Of a DNA stretch of 64,000 bases, positions 52,782-63,100 are shown one piece after another. The stretch is from positions 3,472,001 to 3,536,000 of the forward strand of contig NZ_CP031557.1 of assembly GCF_003403075.1 (NCBI RefSeq), given 5' to 3'. The DNA comes from Flavobacterium psychrotrophum (GTDB lineage Bacteria > Bacteroidota > Bacteroidia > Flavobacteriales > Flavobacteriaceae). Numbering within the stretch: the stretch's first letter is position 1; each line of letters opens with the position of its first letter. The position numbers and the translations under genes are program-made. The notes under the pieces were generated by a model, which saw only the letters and a list, made by a program, of their open reading frames with translations, was not told the origin of the DNA and did not search any database.

Positions 52782-53762
52782 TTAAACAAGGTAGAAGAAG
52801 GTAAATACAAATACCCACACAAGGTCTACAAAGTGCCAGTAAAGACCCACTTTTTCAACCATCTCATAGCTCCTTCTTTTTTCATAAGTCCCCGCAAGCA
52901 CGTTAAGGAAAATAAGGATATTGATCATTACACCAGAGAACACGTGGAAACCGTGGAAACCTGTAATGAAGAAAAAGAAATCAGCAAACAGCTTGTGGCC
53001 ATATTCATTGTGCTGAAGGTTTGCACCCTCTACAACTAATGCAAAATCTTCGATTTTTTTAAGCGACTCTTCTCTGTTAAGAACCGTTTTCTTTTTATCA
53101 GCCCCTATAGTCTCTGTCCTTATCACAACATTTTCATGTGTTTTAAGACCTTCAGCTACTTCAGCTACAGAGTATGTAGGAAGTGCATCAGCTTTTTCAA
53201 ACCAGATACCATTGCTTTTTCTTTTCTCAACCCTGTCTGTATGTATATGAGCCGCAAAATCTGCAAGCGCCACCCTCTTACCGGTTGTAGCATCTACAAA
53301 CTGAAATACAGACCCACCTTTGCTTTCTACAGCACCAAACTCACCTTTGATAAAGTTTTTCCATTCCCAGGCCTGAGAGCCAAGGAAGATAAAACCACCT
53401 ACAATGGTAAGCAGCATATATACAGCAACTTTAGTTTTTTGAAGTTTGTGCCCTGCGTCTACGGCAAGTACCATAGTTACAGAAGAGAAGATAAGGATAA
53501 ACGTCATCAACGCTACGTAGTACATAGGAGCCTCTTTACCATGCATAAACGGAAAGTGAGTAAACACCTCGTCTGCAATAGGCCATGTGCCGATGAATTT
53601 GAACCTTGAGAAGCCATAAGCGGCAAGAAATCCTGAAAAAGTAAGAGCATCAGAAACGATGAAGAACCACATCATCATTTTGCCATAGCTTGCTCCCATT
53701 GGCTCATTTCCGCCGTCCCATGTTTTGCCAGTAGTGGCTGTAGTAGTAACTGTAGCTGCCAT
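52782..53762 (-). CDS. Cytochrome c oxidase subunit III with a large soluble insertion
   Basis: Heme-copper oxidase subunit III, 326 residues. Membrane helices lie at about 29-50, 78-100, 112-128 and, after an insertion, 257-290 and 308-326; the family-like GFHGFHVFSG (268-277) and YWHFVDLVWVFVF (309-321) are present. Between residues 142 and 255 is a hydrophilic stretch (charged, with histidines AAHIHTD and repeated EE/KK) that ordinary subunit III lacks. It would form a sizeable soluble domain. The second subunit-III gene next to it is of normal size. Confidence 0.9.
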   Translation of the reverse strand: MAATVTTTATTGKTWDGGNEPMGASYGKMMMWFFIVSDALTFSGFLAAYGFSRFKFIGTWPIADEVFTHFPFMHGKEAPMYYVALMTFILIFSSVTMVLAVDAGHKLQKTKVAVYMLLTIVGGFIFLGSQAWEWKNFIKGEFGAVESKGGSVFQFVDATTGKRVALADFAAHIHTDRVEKRKSNGIWFEKADALPTYSVAEVAEGLKTHENVVIRTETIGADKKKTVLNREESLKKIEDFALVVEGANLQHNEYGHKLFADFFFFITGFHGFHVFSGVMINILIFLNVLAGTYEKRRSYEMVEKVGLYWHFVDLVWVFVFTFFYLV

Positions 53763-53809
53763 AAAACGTTATTAGGTTTAAAAAGTCCCCAAATTTACAT
53801 TTTTTTATT

Positions 53810-54397
53810 TTAATAAAAATAGAAAAACAAAAACAAATAAACCCACAGAATATCGAGGAAATGCCAGAACATTGCACCTAACTCTATACCAAGGGTTTGT
53901 GTAGGGGTATACTTATGTTTAAAATGATTATAAATTACAACTAAAAGCACAATAAGCCCTGCAAAAAGGTGGGCAAGGTGCGCCATAACAATTACATAGA
54001 TAAACTGGGCTGTTACAGAGCTTCCTGCCCCTGTAAGGTAAAAGCCTGCATCTATAACCTGGCCGAAACCGTAAAACTGAAAACCTACAAAACCCACACC
54101 AAGAGCAAGTGTAGTAAGTAACAGCCCGGTAGCACCATTGTGGTTGCCTTTTTTTACTGCATTCTTAGCAAAATGAAAGGTAAAGCTGCTTAGAACAATC
54201 AATATGGTACTGATTAAAAAAGCATCAGGTATTTTAAAATCTTTGAGCCAGTCAGGGCGCGATGCACTAACCACATAAGCACTGGTAAGCCCGGCAAACG
54301 TCATGAATATGCTTACCATAGCAAACCACATCAACATTTTTTTAGACCTCGCACTCCTTTCGGCATATTCTCCTGCCGACATTGTTAACTTTTCCAT
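53810..54397 (-). CDS. Cytochrome c oxidase subunit III, second copy
   Basis: A shorter heme-copper oxidase subunit-III-like protein of 195 residues with five hydrophobic helices and the motifs MLMWFAMVSIFMTFAG near the N-terminus, VMAHLAHLFAGLIVL and FWHFLDILWVYLFLFFY at the end, which match subunit III. It has no soluble insertion. It follows cyoE by 7 bp and precedes the larger subunit III by 47 bp. Having two such genes in tandem is usual in my recollection of flavobacterial oxidase operons; they may both join one enzyme. Confidence 0.88.
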   Translation of the reverse strand: MEKLTMSAGEYAERSARSKKMLMWFAMVSIFMTFAGLTSAYVVSASRPDWLKDFKIPDAFLISTILIVLSSFTFHFAKNAVKKGNHNGATGLLLTTLALGVGFVGFQFYGFGQVIDAGFYLTGAGSSVTAQFIYVIVMAHLAHLFAGLIVLLVVIYNHFKHKYTPTQTLGIELGAMFWHFLDILWVYLFLFFYFY

Positions 54398-54404
54398 TTA
54401 CTAT

Positions 54405-55319
54405 TTATCGTATAAATTTATCTAATATGTAAATTACCTGCAGCAGCGATATATAAGACACACTTACAAGCATCAGTCTTTTAGCAGCAGGGGCATCCAT
54501 TTTGTTATATAGCTTAACGGCATATACCAGCATCCACACACCCAGCAACAGCACCAGTCCGGCAGAAATGTAGCTCAACCTCAATTCACCTGTAAGTCCC
54601 GTAACCGGCAATACAGAAGCTACCGTAAGCCACACCGTATATAGTATAATTTGAAGGGCTGTTTTTTTATCTTTCTTGCCTGTAGGCAGCATAAAAAAAC
54701 CGCCTTTTTTATAATCATCAAACAGGAACCAGCCTATAGACCAGAAGTGAGGGAATTGCCAAAAGAATTGAATAAGAAACAGTGTTCCTGCCTCGATACC
54801 AAAATTATTAGTCGCCGCAACCCATCCTAGCATATAAGGTATAGCACCGGGAAAAGCCCCTACAAACACCGAAAGTGGCGTAATGGTTTTTAGCGGCGTG
54901 TATATGCTTGTATATAAAAAAATACTGATAGCGCCAAACATTGCTGTTTTAGGATTGATGCTGTATAATATAGCAATACCCGCCACAGTTAGCACCACCC
55001 CAAGAATAAAGGCATTTCTAACAGAAACCTTACCAGCCGGCACCGGACGGTTCTTTGTCCTGTCCATCAATACATCAAGGTCTTTTTCTATGATTTGGTT
55101 AAAAACGTTAGAGGCACCTACCATACAGTACCCTCCTATAGATAGCATTACCAGGGTTATCCAACGGAAAGGATTATCATCTGAAACACCAAGCAAATAG
55201 CCGGCAACAGAAGAAAACACTACGCTGATAGCCAAACCAGACTTTGTAAGTGCTTTAAAATCTGCAAAAAGTGAAGTTATGGAAATGCTGTTATCTGAAG
55301 CGTTCAAAGTAATTTTCAT
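54405..55319 (-). CDS. cyoE: Protoheme IX farnesyltransferase (heme O synthase)
   Basis: Integral membrane prenyltransferase that makes heme O from heme B for the heme-copper oxidase. The 304-residue product from the ATG at 55319 has about eight or nine membrane helices and the two substrate motifs: NQIIEKDLDVLMDRTKNRP (Asp-rich, about 88-106) and the second Asp loop near DYKKGGFFMLP. An in-frame upstream start (55418) would add 33 basic residues and is rejected because the promoter lies between. First gene of the oxidase operon. Confidence 0.94.
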   Translation of the reverse strand: MKITLNASDNSISITSLFADFKALTKSGLAISVVFSSVAGYLLGVSDDNPFRWITLVMLSIGGYCMVGASNVFNQIIEKDLDVLMDRTKNRPVPAGKVSVRNAFILGVVLTVAGIAILYSINPKTAMFGAISIFLYTSIYTPLKTITPLSVFVGAFPGAIPYMLGWVAATNNFGIEAGTLFLIQFFWQFPHFWSIGWFLFDDYKKGGFFMLPTGKKDKKTALQIILYTVWLTVASVLPVTGLTGELRLSYISAGLVLLLGVWMLVYAVKLYNKMDAPAAKRLMLVSVSYISLLQVIYILDKFIR

Positions 55320-55337
55320 GGTATTTAAAAACTGGCG

Positions 55338-55366
55338 CAAAGATATGCCAAAATATCTACCCCAAA
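55338..55366 (-). promoter_or_regulatory. Promoter of the cyoE-cox operon
   Basis: On the minus strand TTTG (55366-55363), 17 bases, then TATCTTTG (55345-55338), matching the TTTG and TAnnTTTG consensus well. The cyoE ATG follows 18 bases later, which fixes its start. Confidence 0.72.
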
Positions 55367-55484
55367 AAAACAATTGTCTTAAAACCTGTTGCCTAAATAT
55401 TTTTATTTTTTTCTGCAACCCTACGCAACCCTTTTACATTTACAGCATCTATGTAATAGAATAAATCGGTAAACGGCCTTTTCT

Positions 55485-55531
55485 ATTGCTATGAAAAAGA
55501 AAACTATCGATTGAATTGCTATGAAAAAGAA
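55485..55531 (+). repeat. 17-bp direct repeat of period 30 in the cyoE-deoC gap
   Basis: ATTGCTATGAAAAAGAA occurs at 55485-55501 and again at 55515-55531. Each copy contains an ATG followed by AAA AAG codons; the first frame stops after seven codons. No gene downstream on that strand would use it. Confidence 0.7.
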
Positions 55532-55532
55532 G

Positions 55533-55562
55533 CCTTCTCTCTTAACCGGGAGAAGGTTTTTT
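55533..55562. terminator. Terminator downstream of deoC
   Basis: CCTTCTC (55533-55539) pairs with GAGAAGG (55550-55556), followed on the plus strand by six T and on the minus strand by a T-rich CTTCTTTTTC. deoC (minus strand) ends at 55566. Confidence 0.7.
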
Positions 55563-55565
55563 GGT

Positions 55566-56315
55566 TTAATAGCCTTCAGATACGGCCGGACCACCATCGG
55601 CAATAGCCTTTGCAGATGATGTACCTATGCGCTTTACACCCATATTAATCATTGCTATAGCCTCCTGGTAGTTGCGCACACCACCCGCAGCCTTTACCGC
55701 AAGCGGAGGAGCGCACTCCATCATTATCTTTATGGTTTCGGGCGTAGCACCATTAGGCAGGCCATCGGCTGTTTTATAAAAACCTGTAGACGATTTTATA
55801 AAAACACTGTTATAATCTGTAACATCGGCATTAGCAGTAACCACCCCTTTAATCAGAGCACAAATACCTTTAATTTGTTCCGGAGTGAGGGCAGCCACTT
55901 CAATAATCCATTTTACGACACGCCCATAACGAAGCCCAAGGCGTGTACACTGCAATATTTCAGCTTCTACAGCAATAAGATCTCCATCTATAAAAGCTTT
56001 ATAATCTGCAACAAAGTCAAGATCATCGGCACCATTTTTAATCGCCTCTTCAGCTTCAGCAAGTTTAGCATCAAGGCCACCGTCGCCATCAGGAAAATCA
56101 ATTACAGTACCCACATCTACAGAAGATTGTGCCGCTGTAATCATCTGGCATGCCATATTTACCATATCAGGGCGCACCATAACCAGCTTAAAACCCTCGG
56201 TAATAGCCTCATTTATTACACTGCGCACCACCTCGCGATTTGCCTCATCAGTAAGGTTTGCCTGCGCTGCGGTTTTTAAATACGTAGAATCTAAATATTG
56301 CCTGATATCGTCCAT
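55566..56315 (-). CDS. deoC: Deoxyribose-phosphate aldolase
   Basis: Cleaves 2-deoxy-D-ribose-5-phosphate to glyceraldehyde-3-phosphate and acetaldehyde in nucleoside salvage. The 249-residue TIM-barrel product has the DFPDGDGG segment near 80, the VKWIIEVAALT strand with one active-site lysine, and the Schiff-base lysine in VFIKSSTGFYKTADG, then VKAAGGVRNYQEA for phosphate binding. It stands alone, separated from the VanZ-like gene by a hairpin. Confidence 0.95.
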   Translation of the reverse strand: MDDIRQYLDSTYLKTAAQANLTDEANREVVRSVINEAITEGFKLVMVRPDMVNMACQMITAAQSSVDVGTVIDFPDGDGGLDAKLAEAEEAIKNGADDLDFVADYKAFIDGDLIAVEAEILQCTRLGLRYGRVVKWIIEVAALTPEQIKGICALIKGVVTANADVTDYNSVFIKSSTGFYKTADGLPNGATPETIKIMMECAPPLAVKAAGGVRNYQEAIAMINMGVKRIGTSSAKAIADGGPAVSEGY

Positions 56316-56332
56316 GCTATAAAAATAAGAAA

Positions 56333-56350
56333 TCCCGGAATAATCCGGGA
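56333..56350. terminator. Hairpin between the VanZ-like gene and deoC
   Basis: TCCCGGA (56333-56339) pairs with TCCGGGA (56344-56350), loop ATAA. It follows the stop of the VanZ-like gene on the minus strand and precedes deoC by 18 bases. Confidence 0.75.
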
Positions 56351-56354
56351 CTCT

Positions 56355-56729
56355 TTATGATTTTTTTAATTTTGACAATAACCATAGCACTACAGTTGCG
56401 AGTAATGCCCCCGAACTGTTTGCTATAATGTCATTAAAGTCGGCACTACGGTCTTTTGTAAAAGCCCCCTGGCAAATTTCGATAAACACTCCATATAAAA
56501 ACGCCCATAAAAAAGTATAAAGGCGAATTTTAAATTTGGGTGTATCAAGAAACTTTCTTACCAGATACTGGTACCATGTAAAAGTAAAAACAAAATAAAA
56601 TGCAAGATGCACATATTTGTCTGTATCTTCTACAACTTCAAGGTCATCAAAATTGCGCATACTTACAAGGCAGGCCACAGTAATAAATACAGTTAATGAT
56701 ATTGCTGCCCAAAAGTATAATTTACGCAC
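56355..56729 (-). CDS. VanZ-like membrane protein
   Basis: Small polytopic protein of 124 residues with four hydrophobic helices (about 5-22, 39-58, 69-90, 103-119) and the VanZ-family pattern [49 protein letters not shown]. The Asp-x-x-x-His and [12 protein letters not shown] motifs are conserved in this family, whose biochemical function is not settled. The start overlaps the gcvH stop by 8 bases, so the pair is probably translated together. Glycopeptide resistance should not be inferred. Confidence 0.88.
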   Translation of the reverse strand: MRKLYFWAAISLTVFITVACLVSMRNFDDLEVVEDTDKYVHLAFYFVFTFTWYQYLVRKFLDTPKFKIRLYTFLWAFLYGVFIEICQGAFTKDRSADFNDIIANSSGALLATVVLWLLSKLKKS

Positions 56730-57102
56730 CTATAAGTTCTTTATATTGTTCGCTGCTTAAAAGTTCAGATACTTCAGAAGCGTCAGATATTTTAACCTTA
56801 ACCATCCATCCTGCGCCATAAGCATCAGCATTTACACTTTCCGGAGTAGTTTCTAACGCATCATTAAATTCGATGATCTCGCCTGAAAGCGGAAGAAAAA
56901 GGTCAGATACGGTCTTAACCGCTTCTACCGTACCAAAAACTTCATCTTTAGCAAGAGTCTGGTCAAGCGTCTCAACCTCTACATATACAATATCTCCCAG
57001 TTCTTTCTGGGCAAAATCAGTAATACCTACAGTGGCGATATCGCCATCTATTTTAACCCACTCGTGGTCTTTGGTGTACTTTAATTCAGCAGGAATGTTC
57101 AT
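56722..57102 (-). CDS. gcvH: Glycine cleavage system H protein
   Basis: Lipoyl carrier that shuttles the aminomethyl group between P, T and L proteins. The 126-residue product has the lipoyl-attachment lysine Lys63 in [13 protein letters not shown] and GDIVYVEV and [10 protein letters not shown] segments at normal spacing. P, T and L genes are not in the window; in flavobacteria they are often scattered. It lies 62 bp downstream of sprA and overlaps the VanZ-like gene by 8 bases. Confidence 0.96.
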   Translation of the reverse strand: MNIPAELKYTKDHEWVKIDGDIATVGITDFAQKELGDIVYVEVETLDQTLAKDEVFGTVEAVKTVSDLFLPLSGEIIEFNDALETTPESVNADAYGAGWMVKVKISDASEVSELLSSEQYKELIGA

Positions 57103-57118
57103 GTTGTTTGTTTTTTAG

Positions 57119-57126
57119 CAAATATA
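57119..57126 (-). promoter_or_regulatory. Probable -7 promoter element of gcvH-vanZ
   Basis: TATATTTG on the minus strand matches TAnnTTTG, 16 bases before the gcvH ATG. An 8-bp inverted repeat (TTTTACAG/CTGTAAAA, 57129-57149) lies just upstream and could be the end of the sprA transcript or an operator. Confidence 0.55.
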
Positions 57127-57164
57127 TGTTTTACAGGTCAACTGTAAAAATGTTTTTTTTAACG

Positions 57165-60100
57165 TTAGTTACCAAAATTATACCTTAGCGTAAAGCCTGT
57201 ACGAATGGTAGTTAGCGGATATGATGTAGATATAACCGCCTTACTAAATGAGTGGTCATAATAGAAAATAGCTGTCAGGTTTTTACTAAACGAATAATCT
57301 CCCGTCAGTTTTAGCGTCCAGATATCCTGTCCGCCGCCCAGCTGGTTATTGTCATAATCCAGGTAACGCACTATTGTAATGTTTTTCCTTAGCGTAATAT
57401 CTGCTTTAAGGTTTATATCACTCTTAATAGTATTTGTAGGATTATCTGCCAGGCGCGAATTAATAATCACATCCTTTATACGGTAGCCAAGTCCTAAAGT
57501 GTAGTCATTACCTTTAACCTCAGTAAGCAGGTTATTGTCAAAACTAAGGTTAAGCGTACGGTCTTTTTTCACCTCTGCAACTACTTTCATCGAGTTTTTC
57601 ATCTCTACGTCAAAGCGTATAAGCGGATTAAACTGCTCAGTAAGGTTAACATTGCTTATTACATATTTATTATAGAAGTTACCCACCCCACCGTTATCCT
57701 GCATTACTAATGCACGATTGTCTTCATTTCTTTCAGGGCTTGTATAGTTATAATTTGTTGTATAAGAATTTATGTTATATGATGCCCTGTAGCCACTTTG
57801 TAACGAGAAACGCTTAAACCTGTCTTTAAAGAATTTATAACGCATAAGCCCGGTGTATTTAACTACCCAGCTAGGCAGCGGCGTGTCGCGGAACATACCT
57901 GTCTTAGCATCATTGGCATCCTTGCCCTGATAAGCTGCAAGAAAAGCTGGCAGCATTACCGACTGGTTATTACGGCCAAAACCTACCGGATAGCCCGCAT
58001 TTGCTGTAGCGAAATCGCCACCTCCTGCCGCATACCTCGGAAATTCTGTAGTACCATAATACTGTGCAGCAAGCCTGTTGGCTATTACCATCCTGTTCTC
58101 CCTAAATTGGTCAAACGCGGCACTACCATTAACATCACTGGTACTAAATGCTGTTTTAATTAGTATTGTAGATATCTGGAAATTACCAAATGTATTTGGC
58201 GAAAGCCCTGTATAATCATTTATCAAACCATCGCGGTCGCGGTCATAAGGATCATAAGCATTGTACTGCTCAGAGTAATTCATGGTACTTAGCCTTTCTC
58301 CCCTAAGGTCGATAGTAAGATCCGGGAACAAGTCTACCCTTGCTGTAAGCTCAAGATTTTTAGTAGCCGACTGTTGGTAACTTTGGTTAAACTGGTCGTA
58401 TTTTGTAAGATAACCCAGTTTAGCGGCCTCGTAACGCACATCGCTATCCTGGCTACCCAATATAAATCCTAATGAAGGCTTTGTAGACCCGAGGAATCCT
58501 ATGCCCGGCACAAAACCGGGAAGCACAATACCATCTGTTTCGGTATAATTTATCTGCATGGTTTTTACACTGGTAAGCACACCTACCAGCCTGTCTAAAA
58601 ACACGTTGCCGTCCTGTGTGGTTTTAGGTGCAGCTGTAATCTTCTCACCCGGTTTCGGGGCAACTTTTGCAGGTGCATTTTTAGCAACAGCCTTCTTTTT
58701 TTGACCCAGCCCCAGGTATTTATAGAACAGGTCCATACTAAGGGTAGTGTTCAGTTTGTGCGAGCTTGAATTCTGAATGGTGTTACCAAGGTCTATTCTA
58801 TCTCCTCCATCATCCGGAATTACATATCGCAATGCGTCTGTACTACGTGTCCAGCTATAAGTACCATTATAACTATAGGTACTTTTTACAAAACTCAGGA
58901 ATGGCAATTTGTTTATCGGCAGTTCGTAGTTTACAACAAACTGCTGCGTATGGGTATTTGCCTCACCTGTATCCCAAAAGCCCTGAAACACAGTATAATC
59001 TTCGATAGGACGCTGGTCTTCATCCAGATAATTCCTTACTATATTACTTGTGGCCACCGCATAGTTAAACTTAAGCGACTTAGTAATGTTGTAATTAAAA
59101 CCATACTGGTAATTAAAGAAATAGTTTCTCCTGTACAACGGGCTTATAGCTATACCTTCAACTTCTACATCGCGGTACTGCTGCCTGTTATATTGCCTTA
59201 TGATATTTGTGCTAAATGATAAGTTGCTTGGCAGGTAGTTAAAGTTAAAGTCGCTCAGCATTTTCCAGTACTGGCTCTTTTTCATAAAGGCCGAGTTTTT
59301 AAACGGCTCTACCGGCTTGTTCTGAAAAGCAAAGTTATAATCTGCAGTTGCCCTTACCTGCTGGTCCAGCATATCCTCAATCTGGAAATCATGATGGTTT
59401 GTCTGATTATAAGAATACGACAGCGTTATGTTTTCAGGGTCATAAACGTGTGGTTTTTGTTCTGCTCCACGCTCCTTTTTGACTCCTATAAAGTTTATGC
59501 TCTTTGTTTTTGTATAATCTATAGCACGATTGCGTATCACATCCTTTTGATCTTCAGATGATGCTACAGATAATGCCTGATCTACAGTTATATCCTGATA
59601 ATACGGGTCATATTTTGGCGTAATACTCGTCTCTCCCACACTGTAGTTAAACGGTATGTTCATATGCCATTTTTTTGGCATTAGCTTACCGGCATTAATA
59701 TTTGTTACAAGCGCATACTGATAAGAATCTTCCCTGCTACGCTCATTTGGCCCCTGCTCTATGGTTCCAAAGCCTATAGTACTCATATTACCCGTAGCAG
59801 AAAGCGTAGCCAGGTCTGCAAAGTTAGTATCAAGGCTGGCTACAGCTGCCATACCACCTTTGTTATCCATATCGCTAAGACGAAGCTCATTAAACCAAAC
59901 TTCTCCACGCACATGCCTTACCGCTACAGTATTATCTGTATCATGAAGGCTTTGTGTATTGTTTCTTACACCTACCATAAGGGTACGCACATAACCAAAG
60001 TTAGGGTTACCCTTTACCCCTATAACCATACCGGCCGGCAATGAAGAGTCCAGAAGGTTAGCATCCATACGGTAAATATTATCTGTTCCCGGTTGAATTT

Positions 60101-63100
60101 GCCCTCCAAGCGCCATCAGCTTAAGCTTGGTAATGGCACCTAATGTTACTACGATCTCATTATCCTCCATCCATACATCGTCAGCATTTACTGTTGCATT
60201 GCTTGAATATGGCGTTACCCTTAGTGGTTTTTCTACCTGGTAAAAGTTATCTGTAAAGTCGGTACCAAAACGAAGGAAACCACTCATTTCATAATCCTGT
60301 AATGCTCCGCTTTGAGGCCCTGTTCCTGTTGTACTCGGCAATGCTTCGGCATGTAAAAACATCCTCAGTTTTTTAAACTGCCTCATATCTACGTTTACAT
60401 TCTTGAACACCGCGCGCGAATCGCCCGGTTCAAGCCCCGCGTCGTTAGAGGTAGAAGCATTAGTAGCATATACCCTTAAAGACAGTGCCTGCTCATTTTG
60501 GTTAATCACCGCATTGTTACTGTATAACTGCTCACGCTGTACGCCCGGTGGCGACACATAATTAATAGGGCTGCGCTGCGCGTTTTCCTGTATGTTTAAT
60601 GACGTAACATCAAAACCTGTAAACGAGGTAGACTCATCATTCTCAATGTCCGCCTCAGAATCAAGCGCATTTTCATAACGTCTCCATTCGCTTCTTACAA
60701 GATCTAAAGCTCCAAAACGAAGTGTAACGTCGCGGCGGAAACCTGCCACAACCATCCTCATGAAACGTATTGATCGTATACTGTTAATACCACCTACACT
60801 GTCAGTAGCATTTTTAACCGGAATTTTATAAAGCAGCCAGCGGCGTGGTGTAGTACCCTCTTCCATTTGCTCTCTCTCATTGTAACGTGCATCTACAACA
60901 TAACCTGTACCCGGAACGGCGTTAGGCCCAATAGGAATTTGATACTTAAAATACGCATCAATGGTATTCATGGTATTATCCTTATTGATATCTTCAACAT
61001 CCGGCAATGTGGTAGAACCACGGTTTGTATCGCCTACATCTATTGGCGAGTTACCCTGTGTACCATTATAATTTTTATAGCGGTCTACAATACTGCCCCT
61101 TGCACTTAAATAAAACTGGTAGTTATCTGCTGCCGGGTCATCTCCTGTAAATCCGGGAAACATTGCAGCTTCTTCAGCATCGCTCAAGCCATCAAGACCC
61201 ACGTCCTGTAGCGCACGGTTGCCGCCTTCAGTATCAAAAGCGTAAATAAGGGATTGCGAAACCGGAACTTTACCCCAGGCAGTTGTAAATACAGGAGATG
61301 TGCTGTTAGCTCCCGGTAGTCCGTTCTCATACTGCTTCCTGTTATCTTTTAATATATCTTCAGACATTTCGCCCAAATGTACCTCCAGCATACCGGTGTT
61401 ATCAGCATCTGCTGCATCTCCGCTATTGCCAATATAAGGATCGAGTAACCAAAACTGTATATATTCTACGTTAGTCTGTTCAAAGTTTGTAGATGTTATA
61501 GAGCGCATAATACCACCCCAGTTTTGCGATGCGCGTGCCTCTGTAAATCCGGCAGCACCATCAGGGCTATAGTTGTACGGACCACGTTCCTGCGGAAAGT
61601 AAGAAAGATCCAGCGTACTTACAACACGGCTCTGTCCCGGTACTACATCAGTATCCGGATAAAGCTCTGCATAATAAATACGACGTGTTTTGTTAGTTGA
61701 TATAGAGCCCGCATTAATACCATCCGGCCTCGAAGCCGAAGCATAAAATATAGGGTCGATGCTGTACCATGCAAGCTTACTTCTGCGGAAACCAGAATTA
61801 ATACCATCAAGTTCTCCACCAAACCCTACAGGCGCACTAGATAACGACCAGCCCGTAGCGCCGCGCATATCTATAGTGGTTTGCGAGCCTTCAAAATCTT
61901 CTACATAAGTAGTAGCCTCACCATTAAACTGGTCTGCTTTACTGGCTCCCGGTTTAAGATATGCAATTTCTCCCCTAAATGACAGGTTTGATGGCACATC
62001 GGTATCTACAAATGGTAATTTATTTACTAGCCTTGTAAAGAGCGGCACCTCTGTACTAAAGTTGGTATTCATACCCACAATAGTATTATTTACAGATTCC
62101 TGGCCGTAGTTGGTCTTACTGGTAAAAGGGCGCTCTGACATTCTAAGCAATGTAGCCCCTACCAAAAATTTATCATTGAACTTATGCTCAACATTAACAC
62201 CAAAGAAACGTCGTGTTTGCTGCCCAAAAGTATTATTGTTTTCTACTGATACTTCTATATTGGCATTTTGTAATGATGTATCAAGTATCTGCACAGTACC
62301 TGCCTGATAGTTTACAGTATAGTCTACCCCCTCTACAAGAGTACGCCCACCTGTTGTTACCACTACTGAACCTTGCGGAACGTTAAACGCGCCAAGCGAA
62401 ATATCGCCACCGCCACTACTTTTAAAGCGGCCCTTTAGCTGGAACTTGTTTTTATTACTTTGCTGCGATGCCTCTGCCTGTGTAGTGTTATACAATGTTT
62501 TGTACACATACCTGGACTGGTTACCATTATAAGTAACGTTATTACTATAATCACTGGCATCTCCGGTATTCTTTAGTTTATCAAACAGGAAATTACCAAA
62601 AGGCTCTACGGTTGTAAATATGATGCGCCCATTCTGCGAGTCAATTGTTATACCTTCTTGCCAGTCAAAAAATCCGTCTCCACCAGCTTGCGGGTCACCC
62701 GCATAACTCAGCCTGTCCAGATTAAACACCCGTAACAACGGCGTGTCAGACACGGTATAATCTTCTGCATCCGGCCCTGTTGGGGTAGGAAAACCCACAC
62801 CCGGCACCGGCCTTATATAATTTATAGGAGAAGGATCTGTATAAAGTATGTTAAATGTAAAATCTTCCTGGCTTAGCTGGTAACCGCTTGGTATCTGGTA
62901 GATGTTTTTCATCATCAGGTTCCACGTAGGCTCTTCAACATTTACCAGGCTGCTCTTTAAAAGTTTTAGTATGAGGCTCTGTGTAGAAACATTAGTAACC
63001 TGCCCCGTATTTGTATCCGTAGTAGCAGTAGTAGCTTCTACACCATCTGTACCAAATTCACCTACCTGATATACCTGTCCGCCCACAGTATACTGGTAAG

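Noticed and set aside
55491..55514. Seven-codon leader peptide (MKKKTID) in the cyoE-deoC gap
   Set aside because: It lies on the plus strand, where no gene follows, so it cannot act as a leader; probably a by-product of the direct repeat.
56355..56729. VanZ-like gene as vancomycin or teicoplanin resistance
   Set aside because: No vanA, vanH or vanX neighbours; the family is widespread in organisms without resistance, and the position after gcvH is housekeeping.
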